Virus record (IMG/VR): IMGVR_UViG_3300017746_000029
Span: 1-43,901 of that record
Length of the DNA stretch: 43,901 nt
From: a virus
Reading direction: 5' to 3' (one strand)
The position numbers and the translations under genes were made by a program. Shown in pieces: positions 34,970 through 42,451 of this stretch (its first letter is position 1; each line of letters begins with the position of its first letter). The notes below the pieces were generated by a model. That model did not search any database. It had not been told where the DNA came from and saw only the letters and a program-made list of their open reading frames with translations.

Positions 34970-36283
34970 TTACACGTTATCTGAGTTAACAACTACATAT
35001 TCAACGTCCATTCTTTCTGTTTCAGAATATACAGAAACAAATTCTATATCTTGCTCAAAAAAGCCGTTAAATGTACTTCCTGTAACTTGTGGACTTGAAA
35101 ACATTAAAGATGAAGTAGGTAATACATCCATCGTCCAATAACTTCTTGATCCATTTTCTGTAAAATCATTTAATGCTAAAGTAAATATTGCATCTGTAGT
35201 ATTTCCTATCTCTGAACCGTTTACAGTAACAGTTTCTCCAACTTCATAACCACTACCACCATCTACTATTTTTGCTTGAAATACGCCTGTAGTTATATTA
35301 CTACCGGTTAAAGCTAATAGAGAAGCTCCACTTGAATTTTCTACATCATCAACTAAAAGAGTACAAGTATAATCTGAACTTACATTTCCAAATCCAACAT
35401 TTATCAATTGGGCTTGTGAAATAGTAATTACTTGACCTTGTTGATATCCAGTTCCTATATTTACTGGGGTTACTGTTGAAACTACCCCACCAACTGATCT
35501 TACATTAACTGTACCTCCTTGACCTGTAGTTGTATAAACTGCTATTTCTCTTGTTATATCATTTGATACATTAGGAATTAAACCATTATTAGTAAAAGGT
35601 TGGGCAGTTACTAATTGTCCTACTCCTAAATCTCCTGATGCTATTGATAATACATCTCCTACTACATATCCCCTTCCAGGATTATCAACTGTAACTGTTG
35701 ATAAAGTTGGTGTTGATGGGTTAGCTCCTGTAACTACAGCTGTAGCTGTTGCACCTGTACCACTTCCTCCTACTAAGTTTACTGTATAAGTTCCGGTTGC
35801 ACAATCATCAGGAGCAAGATTTATTCCTAAACTTTGATTTGCTATTAATGATGAAGAAACTACTACATCTAATGTCATCCCACTACCACTTACACTTGCT
35901 GTAGTTGGTACAGCTGCGTAAAATCCAATTACTCCCCCAGAACCACCACTGGTATAAGATGATGTTAGGTCAGTGCCTACAACGCCTACCCCATTTGGGG
36001 ATTTAGAAGAGGTGAAAGAAACTGCTAATGAAGATGTTGTATCTAAATTAGTAATTCTAGCATACTTCATACTACTTGAAGGAAAAGTACCAGCAGAAGG
36101 ATTTACTCCATTGACATTAAATAAATCAATTGAAGTTTGTGCCGGTATTGTAACTATTCTTCTGTCTACATTAGTAATATTACCTAATGTGGAAAAAGTT
36201 TCATTTGTAGTTTTAATACCTTTAACTACGTGTTCCTCCTTAATTTTAATCTGAAATGCTGATGGAGTTAGTATTGATGCCAT
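34970..36283 (-). CDS. Virion protein carrying the same repeat module as the sheath
   Basis: A 437-residue protein. The N-terminal ~125 residues (MASILTPSAFQIKIKEEHVV, IPAQTSIDLFNVNG, MKYARITNLDTTSSLAVSFT) and the last ~60 residues (SYWTMDVLPTSSLMFSSPQV) look like one structural beta domain split by an insertion. Residues ~130-372 are three Gly/Thr/Val-rich repeats with GGSGTGATATAVVTG, PGRGYVVGDVLSIASGDLG, IGTGYQQGQVITISQAQLI and GGSGYEVGETVTVNGSEIG. They correspond one by one to the insertion in the sheath. The gene comes first in the neck transcription unit, after a terminator and a TATTTATA element. It may decorate the neck or head, or be a collar/whisker component. The host domain is not recognised. 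Confidence 0.6.
   Translation of the reverse strand: MASILTPSAFQIKIKEEHVVKGIKTTNETFSTLGNITNVDRRIVTIPAQTSIDLFNVNGVNPSAGTFPSSSMKYARITNLDTTSSLAVSFTSSKSPNGVGVVGTDLTSSYTSGGSGGVIGFYAAVPTTASVSGSGMTLDVVVSSSLIANQSLGINLAPDDCATGTYTVNLVGGSGTGATATAVVTGANPSTPTLSTVTVDNPGRGYVVGDVLSIASGDLGVGQLVTAQPFTNNGLIPNVSNDITREIAVYTTTGQGGTVNVRSVGGVVSTVTPVNIGTGYQQGQVITISQAQLINVGFGNVSSDYTCTLLVDDVENSSGASLLALTGSNITTGVFQAKIVDGGSGYEVGETVTVNGSEIGNTTDAIFTLALNDFTENGSRSYWTMDVLPTSSLMFSSPQVTGSTFNGFFEQDIEFVSVYSETERMDVEYVVVNSDNV
35168..35896 (-). repeat. Three-repeat GSGTG/GSGY module in the 437-aa virion protein
   Basis: Encodes residues ~130-372. The units follow the same order as in the sheath insertion at 15163-15945, with the best match between TYTVNLVGGSGTGATAT here and SYSVNLTNGSGTGAVAT there. 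Confidence 0.7.
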
Positions 36284-36296
36284 ATTTACTTTTTGT

Positions 36297-36304
36297 TATA
36301 AATA
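36297..36304 (-). promoter_or_regulatory. TATTTATA element directly after a terminator, upstream of the neck genes
   Basis: The coding strand reads ATATATTTATAACAAAAAG, 13 bases before the ATG and 3 bases after the T-run of the preceding terminator. This is the place expected for the start of a new transcript. Confidence 0.4.
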
Positions 36305-36307
36305 TAT

Positions 36308-36339
36308 AAAAAAAGGGACTTATTTGATAAAGCCCCTTT
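36308..36339 (-). terminator. Intrinsic terminator after phoH
   Basis: On the minus strand AGGGGCTTTAT pairs with ATAAGTCCCT (one G-T pair, one bulged T) across a short CAA-type loop, followed by seven T. It starts 11 bases after the phoH stop and closes the auxiliary cassette. Confidence 0.75.
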
Positions 36340-36350
36340 AATTTACAAAT

Positions 36351-37085
36351 TTATCTTTTACTTTTACCACTAGTACCAGAAGATCCCAATTTTATACCTT
36401 GGGCACTTGCTTCTTCATATACTTGAATTAAATCATCTACAATTGGATCCCTATGATTCTGTAGTAATGTTATTCCAATTGCATTTTTAATTGCACGCAT
36501 TGATTTATATAAAAATCTAAATCCAGATTCTCGTTTTGATTTTAAATCAACCTGATGATCATCACCACATATAATCATTTTAGAACGCAAACCAATTCTA
36601 GTCGCTATCATTTCCATTTGTTCATGAGTAACGTTTTGGGCTTCATCTACAATTATACATGAATCCAAAAATGTTCTACCTCTCATAAATGCTAAAGGTA
36701 CGATTTCAATTTTACCATCTTCAATAAGTTTTTCTACTTTTACTTTATCATATAAAGCAAACATATTTTGATAGATTGGTTGAATCCATGGATCCATTTT
36801 TTCTCGTAAATCACCAGGTAAAAATCCTATCTCTTCTTTTGATACTGTAGGTCTAGTAATAATAATTTTTTCATAATGTCTTCTAAGAAGACCATCTAAT
36901 GCAACTTGAACCGCTAATAATGTTTTACCTGAGCCTGCTTTACCAGCTAACATTGTTATTGTATTTTCTAGTATTTTAGCCTTAGCATCTTTTTGCTCTT
37001 CATTTAATGTGATCTTAAATTTAATTGGATTTTTAATTACTCTTTGTTTTCGGTGCACTTCGTCTGTGTGGGGTTTTGAGGCCAT
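36351..37085 (-). CDS. phoH: PhoH-like P-loop ATPase
   Basis: A 244-residue PhoH-family protein. Walker A is GKAGSGKT at residues 48-55, preceded by ITMLA; the family motif VSKEEIGFLPGDLREKMDPW lies at 81-100; Walker B is IIVDEAQN at 144-151; and a sensor-like MIICGDDHQVDLK follows. PhoH proteins are frequent in marine phages. They are ATPases with a proposed RNA- or phosphate-stress-related role that is not settled. The start codon lies 53 bases inside the end of the phosphatidylserine decarboxylase gene, so translation is coupled. The last residues (GSSGTSGKSKR) happen to resemble the fibre repeat. It is the last gene before a terminator. Confidence 0.93.
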   Translation of the reverse strand: MASKPHTDEVHRKQRVIKNPIKFKITLNEEQKDAKAKILENTITMLAGKAGSGKTLLAVQVALDGLLRRHYEKIIITRPTVSKEEIGFLPGDLREKMDPWIQPIYQNMFALYDKVKVEKLIEDGKIEIVPLAFMRGRTFLDSCIIVDEAQNVTHEQMEMIATRIGLRSKMIICGDDHQVDLKSKRESGFRFLYKSMRAIKNAIGITLLQNHRDPIVDDLIQVYEEASAQGIKLGSSGTSGKSKR

Positions 37086-37800
37086 TTGTTTTTGGGTTAA
37101 TTTTAATTAATTTATCGAGCCCAGCATTGATATGCATTGTATTATCTAAAACTGTCTCGAAATCATACCTAGAATCTAAGGGTAGAACTAAATCTACTTG
37201 TGACCCCCATCTTATTAAACTGAATCTTTCATTTTGGGTACATAGATCCTTTTGTTGTTTAAAAGGGGCTATAACGTTTACATCTTCATCAGCAATTTGG
37301 ATTAAATAGTATGTGTAATCTAAAGAAGGAACATACACTTGATTAAACATTCTTTCGTTGTACTTTAAGTACTCCATGTTATTAGGGTTGATTACTTTAT
37401 TTAAAATATCCTTCTCCACTGCTAACATGGGTTTGTTCATTGATTCAATAGGTTCCATATGTTTGTATTTTAATATACCACCATAAGGAATTCTATTAAT
37501 ATGAACATCATAAAACGACATGAAAATTCCAATAACTAAAGAAGGTTTATTATATTCACTATCCCCCATAACATCTTGGATAGTGTAATCAATACCTTTT
37601 ATTTCTAAAACTTGTTCATTTGGTTGAACAACTTTTTGATATAATATAGTTCCATCGGCTGGACTATAAAAGTGTTCGTGATCTATATAGGTTGGTCTAA
37701 TTGGGTCTCTAAAGAAAAAAGTATTACTTAATTCACCAACAGATAATTTTGATAATTCAGCTACTTCTCCATTTAACCAATCTTCTAATTTTTCAGCCAT
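37033..37800 (-). CDS. psd: Phosphatidylserine decarboxylase
   Basis: A 255-residue pyruvoyl enzyme that would convert phosphatidylserine to phosphatidylethanolamine. FFFRDPIRP and SPADGTIL (Asp49) are present, FMSFYDVHINRIP supplies His100, and IRWGSQVDLVLP holds the self-cleavage Gly199-Ser200 (LGST in E. coli). All three members of the known Asp-His-Ser self-processing triad are therefore conserved, so the enzyme is probably active. There is no N-terminal membrane helix, so it would associate with the membrane peripherally. Its ATG shares one base with the upstream stop (TAATG), and its end overlaps phoH by 53 bases. The last ~45 residues are basic and extend past the usual end. The enzyme may tune host membrane lipid during infection; that purpose is inference. 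Confidence 0.88.
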   Translation of the reverse strand: MAEKLEDWLNGEVAELSKLSVGELSNTFFFRDPIRPTYIDHEHFYSPADGTILYQKVVQPNEQVLEIKGIDYTIQDVMGDSEYNKPSLVIGIFMSFYDVHINRIPYGGILKYKHMEPIESMNKPMLAVEKDILNKVINPNNMEYLKYNERMFNQVYVPSLDYTYYLIQIADEDVNVIAPFKQQKDLCTQNERFSLIRWGSQVDLVLPLDSRYDFETVLDNTMHINAGLDKLIKINPKTNGLKTPHRRSAPKTKSN

Positions 37801-38714
37801 TATAAAAGAGTTTTGAAATGATCTACTCTATTTAAATGCATTACCATACAAGATAACATAGCACCTGATTTCATATATTCTGATAAATTAAATATTACAG
37901 GTTCCATTCCTTCATTAGAACATATTTTTTCTAGTGAAGATATTTTATGTTTTTCACCTTCATAAAATTCATCTGATTTTTTAAGTTCTGAAATATTAGA
38001 TGCACATAATATCATATTTCCTAATCTAACAGAATTAGCCATTCCATACATAGAATCTTCAACATCTATGTCTACTATATTTGTATATTTGCTTATTTCA
38101 GCTAACTCTTTCTTATCATATAATTCAGTACAAACCATACTTGAATTGGTATTTAACGGGAATATACTGCAATCTAGGTGGTACATATATTCATCTACCA
38201 TTTCAACTTTAATAATTTCCATATCAAAGTTATTTTCCATCCATTCATAAGTTTTAATATCAGAACGAATACCATATCCACCAATATAAACATTATCTTT
38301 TAAATATTTAATATCAGCTTCACCTTCCCATTTATGAGGTGAAATATGAGTTTTATAACCCATTTGATTAAAGAATTTTTGACCTACATATTCTTCACCT
38401 TGTCTTGGAGGAGAAGTATAATTAGATAATAATATATGATTTTCTTTACAAATATGAGGTAAATGTAATCCTAAATTTGCAACATAAACTAAATCTTGAA
38501 AATTACCTTCAGCTGGGAGTAAATGTACTAATGATTGACCTGCCATAAAGTTATATAAATCCATAAATTGTTTATATGCTTTTGGCCTATTAACTGATAA
38601 TTCTTCTTGGGACATTTCTTTCATCCAAACATTATTCGGATCATTTGTATTGAAAGTAAATGGAAAATTCATTACGTAACTTTGAATTGGTAACTGGGAT
38701 GGGGTTTCTTTCAT
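37800..38714 (-). CDS. Pentein-superfamily amidinotransferase / dimethylargininase-like enzyme
   Basis: A 304-residue protein with the guanidino-modifying (pentein) pattern. Visible landmarks are NNVWMKEM, NFQDLVYVANLGLHL (substrate-binding Asp73), HKWEGEADIKYLK (Glu130/Asp134), IGGYGIR, MYHLDCSIFPL (catalytic His179) and KSGAMLSCMVMHL (nucleophile Cys289). All catalytic positions appear intact. Family members include glycine/arginine amidinotransferases, arginine deiminase and dimethylarginine hydrolase, and sequence reading alone does not decide among them. It is the first gene after the capsid terminator, has its own TATTTATA element, and is followed without a gap by psd and phoH. A GAMT-like enzyme is encoded elsewhere in the window, so an amidino-transfer plus methylation route is conceivable. 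Confidence 0.75.
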   Translation of the reverse strand: MKETPSQLPIQSYVMNFPFTFNTNDPNNVWMKEMSQEELSVNRPKAYKQFMDLYNFMAGQSLVHLLPAEGNFQDLVYVANLGLHLPHICKENHILLSNYTSPPRQGEEYVGQKFFNQMGYKTHISPHKWEGEADIKYLKDNVYIGGYGIRSDIKTYEWMENNFDMEIIKVEMVDEYMYHLDCSIFPLNTNSSMVCTELYDKKELAEISKYTNIVDIDVEDSMYGMANSVRLGNMILCASNISELKKSDEFYEGEKHKISSLEKICSNEGMEPVIFNLSEYMKSGAMLSCMVMHLNRVDHFKTLL

Positions 38715-38744
38715 TCTAATAACTTTTTTAATTTTATATTCGTG

Positions 38745-38752
38745 TATAAATA
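38745..38752 (-). promoter_or_regulatory. TATTTATA element upstream of the auxiliary cassette
   Basis: The coding strand reads AGTATATTTATACACG, 30 bases before the ATG and after the capsid gene terminator, consistent with the start of a new transcript. Confidence 0.4.
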
Positions 38753-38785
38753 TACTAACTACTAACTAGGCACACAAATAGTAGT

Positions 38786-38813
38786 AAAAAAAAAGCCCCG
38801 CTAATGCGGGGCT
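38786..38813 (-). terminator. Strong intrinsic terminator after the major capsid gene
   Basis: On the minus strand AGCCCCGC-ATTA-GCGGGGCT forms a perfect 8-bp stem followed by nine T. It starts 26 bases after the capsid gene stop and is the most GC-rich element of the region. Confidence 0.93.
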
Positions 38814-38839
38814 CTTTATTATTAATTATAATCTATTGA

Positions 38840-40477
38840 TTATAGAGTGTTTAATCCTTCTACGAAGATCTTACCATAGAATTCTGGTCTTACGACTTTC
38901 TTAGCGTAACGAGTCAATAATCCTTTACGTGGAGTGAAGGTATTTGGATCGTATACTAGAGGAGTCATAATTAACGGAATGTATGGAGCAAATACAGCAC
39001 CAGCTTCTAAGAACTGACCACCACGGAAACCTAATAAGATAGTGTTTTCAGTCATGTATGGGTTCTTATAAACAGTGTATCTAGAATTGATAGTACCTGC
39101 TTTTTGTACACCAAATGCGTAGCTCATTTTAGCAGCATCACCATCAGAAGTACTAGCAAATCCTGGAATAGATTCGATAATAGTAGCTACTGTTGGAGAA
39201 CATACTAAGAAATTAGCTCCACCTCTAAGAGTTTTCTGGTGAATGATGTTACTCAACTTTTGGATTTTAGTTCCTAAAGTTTGGAACCATTGTCCTTGTG
39301 AGTTGTAGAAACCTAAATCAGCATCAACAACACCTGTTGAAGCTAATGATAAGTTATTTTGAGCTGACCAATATTCAGTTCCTGCGTTTGCAGATTCGAT
39401 CAACATATCAAGAATTTCTAAGTCGATTTCTAATGAAATGTACTCACTCATGATAGATGTCAATTCAGCTTCAGCATCCAAAGAATGGTAAGCGTTAAGA
39501 TCTTGAGCGAACTCAGGAGTCCAAACAGCTTTAAGCTTTCTTGTTTTAGCAACAATAGCGCTTGATTCCATTTGAATGTTAATCTCAGGAATAGAGATTG
39601 GATCATTATCAGCATTTAAGTTAGTGTTACCATCTTCAAAATCACCTCTTTGAGCGTCATTTGTTTGGAGTAAGTAAACAACTTTTAAAGCACCTGCTTC
39701 AACAACATCAGAACCTACGAAGAATTCGATGTCACCACCGTTAAGCTTAGTAAATTGTGGGTATTGAGTAGCAGCAGCTGGTAAATCAGCAGCTGAACCT
39801 GAAAGGTAGAAACCTTTAACAGCTCTTTCATCAAAGTTAGGTAATGATGAAGTTGGGACAGTTAATTTTACGATTTGACCTGAAGCACCAGCAACATAAG
39901 ATTGTGATACTGAAGAATCAGCTTGTAAATCAGTATACCAATCAACAGAACCAGAAGCTACAGTATAAGCAGCTGACTGAGTATTGTTGATAGAATAACC
40001 AAATCTACCAGCACCATAAAGACCGCCTGTAGCTCCGTTACCGAATGGGTTGTTACCATCTTTATCACCGTACAATGATTGTCCAGCTGTAAATGGTTCT
40101 TTAGTAGTTCCGTATTGGAAATCTAAATAAAATACTAGACCAGAAGGAAGGTTCATTGGTTGAACTGAAACGAATTCTTTCGCTGCAATTTGACCAAATA
40201 CTTTTCTTACTAATGGTAGAGCAACACCAGCCCATTGTGCACCTGTTCCAGGAGTAAATGTACCTGCACCAGGAAGTGGACCACCTGTGTTACTTTCTTC
40301 CATAACCAATTGCTTGGCTTGGTTTTCAAGAATAAGAGACATATTGTTTTTCTCAGTTTCGCTTCCGATACCTTCTAACAAGCCTGTCTTATTCCATTTG
40401 TTGGCTAATCTTGCAGCATCACTTTGTAGTGATTTGTAAGGGTTAGCGCTTTCTAAAAGAGAATTTAATTGACTCAT
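38840..40477 (-). CDS. gp23: Major capsid protein (gp23)
   Basis: A 545-residue T4-type major capsid protein. GVALPLVRKVFGQIAAKEFV, SVQPMNLPSGLVFYLDFQYG, KTRKLKAVWTPEFAQDLNAY, HSLDAEAELTSIMSEYISLE and NPYMTENTILLGFRGG are characteristic. It has the HK97 fold and would form hexamers of the head. A probable prohead protease cut lies after Glu60 in LVME/ESNTGG, which aligns with T4 gp23 FLTE/AEIGG, so about 60 residues would be removed on maturation. It follows gp21 and gp22 as in T4, 44 bases after gp22, and ends at the strongest terminator in the window. Codon use favours more C and G than neighbours at many positions, as expected for the most expressed protein. Confidence 0.95.
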   Translation of the reverse strand: MSQLNSLLESANPYKSLQSDAARLANKWNKTGLLEGIGSETEKNNMSLILENQAKQLVMEESNTGGPLPGAGTFTPGTGAQWAGVALPLVRKVFGQIAAKEFVSVQPMNLPSGLVFYLDFQYGTTKEPFTAGQSLYGDKDGNNPFGNGATGGLYGAGRFGYSINNTQSAAYTVASGSVDWYTDLQADSSVSQSYVAGASGQIVKLTVPTSSLPNFDERAVKGFYLSGSAADLPAAATQYPQFTKLNGGDIEFFVGSDVVEAGALKVVYLLQTNDAQRGDFEDGNTNLNADNDPISIPEINIQMESSAIVAKTRKLKAVWTPEFAQDLNAYHSLDAEAELTSIMSEYISLEIDLEILDMLIESANAGTEYWSAQNNLSLASTGVVDADLGFYNSQGQWFQTLGTKIQKLSNIIHQKTLRGGANFLVCSPTVATIIESIPGFASTSDGDAAKMSYAFGVQKAGTINSRYTVYKNPYMTENTILLGFRGGQFLEAGAVFAPYIPLIMTPLVYDPNTFTPRKGLLTRYAKKVVRPEFYGKIFVEGLNTL

Positions 40478-40521
40478 TTTTTTACGTTTTTAAATTTTAG
40501 TTAATTTTAATTTTAATTTGT

Positions 40522-41667
40522 TTAAATTAGACCAGCTAATTTTTTGAATCGTGATACCATCTCATCTGATTCAACAATAGGTTGTTTCTTAGTTACTTTT
40601 GGAGTAGCTGTTAAGTTAGAAGCACTACCTTTTGCTCTTGCACTTTCTGTAATAGATTTGTTTGTAGCTTTCGCTTTAACTGCACTATTAAGTGTTTCGA
40701 ACACTAGTTTTACTTCTTTAACTGTTTCAGCTTTATCAAAAGCTCCTAATACTTTAACTTTTTGTGCTTCAGTAAGATTTTTACCACGGAACACTTTGTT
40801 TGTGTAAAGTAATTTAGCGTTCAATAAATTGATTTCATTTAATTCAGATCTTAATGTTTCAATGGTAGCCATTGCTTCATCTAAATCTTTTTTCATTTCA
40901 TCCATTTCATCTTTCGCTTCATCCATTTCTTCTTTACCTTCGTCTACGTCATCGTACCCTTCAGCAACATCCACAGAAGTTTCTTCATCATCTTCTACTT
41001 CAATTTCTCCGTCAGCGTCAACGTCGACATCTACATCATCTTCGAATGATTCACCAGCTTCAATTTCGCCAGCATTAACCATATCTTCGATTACGTCTTC
41101 GATGAATTTTTTAAGGTCTTCTTCAGACATATCTTCGAGGTCAATATCCTCGTCTTCCATGTCTTCTTTCTCGTCTTTCATACCATCTTCGTAGCCTTCT
41201 TCTTCAGCATCAGTACGTTCGTCCTCTTTCAAGTCCTCTTTTTCGTCCTTCATACCATCCAAATAGCCTTCTTCTTCAGCATCTGTACGAGCATCTTCCT
41301 TAACTTCATCTTTTTCTAATTCTGCTAAAATTTCATCCAAGTCCATGTCATCTTCCTCTTTGATCTTACGCATCTTTTCAGTTTCAGTCTCAGCCTTGTT
41401 ATCAGACTTACGATCGTCACCTTCGCGTTTCTCTTTTTTGGTCATGTACTCTTTCTTTTCTGAAATCTCAGCATCTTTGCTTTCATCTACGTCATCATAA
41501 GATTCTTCCATTTTGTCTTCTTTTTCCATTTCTTCTAGCTTACTAGCGAACATGGCTTGGACTTGTGGAGAGAATGCTTCTTCTAACGCAACTTTAGCAT
41601 TTGCTATAGCTGACTCTTTGACAGCTTTAGCATCAGCGATTGCTTCGTTTAAAAAGTCTCTGTTCAT
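40522..41667 (-). CDS. gp22: Prohead core scaffolding protein (gp22-like)
   Basis: A 381-residue acidic protein starting MNRDFLNEAIADAKAVKESA. A longer frame reaches back to 41811, but its first 48 codons fall in a terminator and leader and read as hydrophobic noise. The ATG at 41667 has an upstream TTTAGGAAAA and begins the protein-like sequence, so it is preferred. Residues ~45-240 are dominated by Glu, Asp and Lys. They include two near copies of RTDAEEEGY-DGMKDEKED and a long Asp/Glu run, followed by a coiled-coil helix (KEEMDEAKDEMDEMKKDLDE). The C-terminus ends MVSRFKKLAGLI. It would form the core on which gp23 assembles and be degraded by gp21. T4 gp22 is shorter (269 aa). Position between gp21 and gp23 is as in T4. 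Confidence 0.82.
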   Translation of the reverse strand: MNRDFLNEAIADAKAVKESAIANAKVALEEAFSPQVQAMFASKLEEMEKEDKMEESYDDVDESKDAEISEKKEYMTKKEKREGDDRKSDNKAETETEKMRKIKEEDDMDLDEILAELEKDEVKEDARTDAEEEGYLDGMKDEKEDLKEDERTDAEEEGYEDGMKDEKEDMEDEDIDLEDMSEEDLKKFIEDVIEDMVNAGEIEAGESFEDDVDVDVDADGEIEVEDDEETSVDVAEGYDDVDEGKEEMDEAKDEMDEMKKDLDEAMATIETLRSELNEINLLNAKLLYTNKVFRGKNLTEAQKVKVLGAFDKAETVKEVKLVFETLNSAVKAKATNKSITESARAKGSASNLTATPKVTKKQPIVESDEMVSRFKKLAGLI

Positions 41668-41847
41668 TTTTCCTAAATTTTTTGTTGGGAAACTACGTTT
41701 ATTAAGAAACGTAATAGGGGGTTTGTAAATTATTAAATGCCATATAGAAGATGGCATATTATCAATTATACGTATATTGGAAGATATTAAAATACAAAAA
41801 AGGCGCTCCAAGAATGGAAACGCCTTTTTCAGGAATCAGGGGTTAAC
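41668..41847 (-). promoter_or_regulatory. Structured 5' leader of the gp22-gp23 unit
   Basis: The 180-base gap between gp21 and gp22 holds a terminator at its gp21 side and two further hairpins. One is AATGCCAT/ATGGCAT at about 41736-41757. The other is TACGTTT-CTTAAT-AAACGTA at 41694-41713, about 25 bases before the ATG. No copy of the TATTTATA element is evident. A promoter between the terminator and the hairpins is expected but is not identified. Confidence 0.4.
41795..41829 (-). terminator. Intrinsic terminator between gp21 and gp22
   Basis: On the minus strand AAAAAGGCG and CGCCTTTTTT flank a partly paired TTTCC/GGAG inner stem with a TTCT loop. The six-T run follows directly. It lies 18 bases after the gp21 stop. 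The A-run on the other side makes it symmetrical. Confidence 0.8.
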
Positions 41848-42450
41848 TTATTGAACGGGACAAAATCCATGTGAACATAAAATTTCACCTAATATCCCAT
41901 TTACTTTTTTATATTTATCTTGTGATTTAAATTCTTTATTTTCTCTAACTAAATGCATAAATGAATCTGGGTTAGAAGGTGTTGAAACAAAATCCCAACA
42001 TAGTAATTCAAAATCATCTTGTACTTCCATTAATTCACCTACTTGTTTAAGTGAACCCATACCACGAGAAGACACACCTACTGTAATACCACTTTCAACT
42101 AAGGCTTTGAGTATATTACCTGCTGGGGTAGGTAAAATTTCTATTTTACCCATTACATTATCTCCATCCCACCACATATCAGAAATGTTATGTGATACAT
42201 TTTGTAAATTAATAACAGAAGATTCGGGGTGGTCTAATTCACCCATTGCTCTATTTTCTTTAACTAAAGGAAGATATTTACCAATTTCTCTTTCCCATAA
42301 ATCTTTTGAGTAGTACCTACCATTGCCATTTTTTACTTCAGCTGTTGCTAAAATACCTTCAACAAGAGGAAGACCTCTGTCTGATTTGCCTTCAGATAGT
42401 CTTACTTGTTTTGGTTTAAAGACATGGGTTTCTACTAATAGTTGGCTCAT
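41848..42450 (-). CDS. gp21: Prohead maturation protease (gp21)
   Basis: A 200-residue serine protease of the T4 gp21 / herpesvirus assemblin type. The N-terminal block LPLVEGILATAEVKNGNGRY YSKDLW contains the usual 'NGNGRYY' segment. His74 in MGELDHPESS and Ser127 or Ser128 in GVSSRGMGS are the catalytic His and Ser. LLCWDFVSTPSNPDSF is also a family landmark. The enzyme would cleave scaffold and capsid proteins inside the prohead and then itself. It lies one base after the 369-aa gene and ends at a terminator, so gp21 is expressed separately from the more abundant gp22 and gp23. Length is close to T4 gp21 (212 aa). Confidence 0.92.
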   Translation of the reverse strand: MSQLLVETHVFKPKQVRLSEGKSDRGLPLVEGILATAEVKNGNGRYYSKDLWEREIGKYLPLVKENRAMGELDHPESSVINLQNVSHNISDMWWDGDNVMGKIEILPTPAGNILKALVESGITVGVSSRGMGSLKQVGELMEVQDDFELLCWDFVSTPSNPDSFMHLVRENKEFKSQDKYKKVNGILGEILCSHGFCPVQ

Positions 42451-42451
42451 G

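Noticed and set aside
36319-37085. SSGTSG at the end of PhoH, possibly linked to the fibre repeat
   Set aside because: A six-residue Ser/Gly tail is short and common, and there is no DNA-level similarity long enough to suggest transfer from the fibre array.
40829-41194. Ser-rich plus-strand open frame opposite the gp22 gene
   Set aside because: The Ser-rich sequence is produced by reading the complement of Asp/Glu codons (tcatct, ttcttc). It is a shadow.
41668-41811. Upstream 48-codon extension of the gp22 gene starting at 41811
   Set aside because: The start lies inside a terminator hairpin. The extra residues do not look like a scaffold N-terminus, and the ATG at 41667 has a better context.
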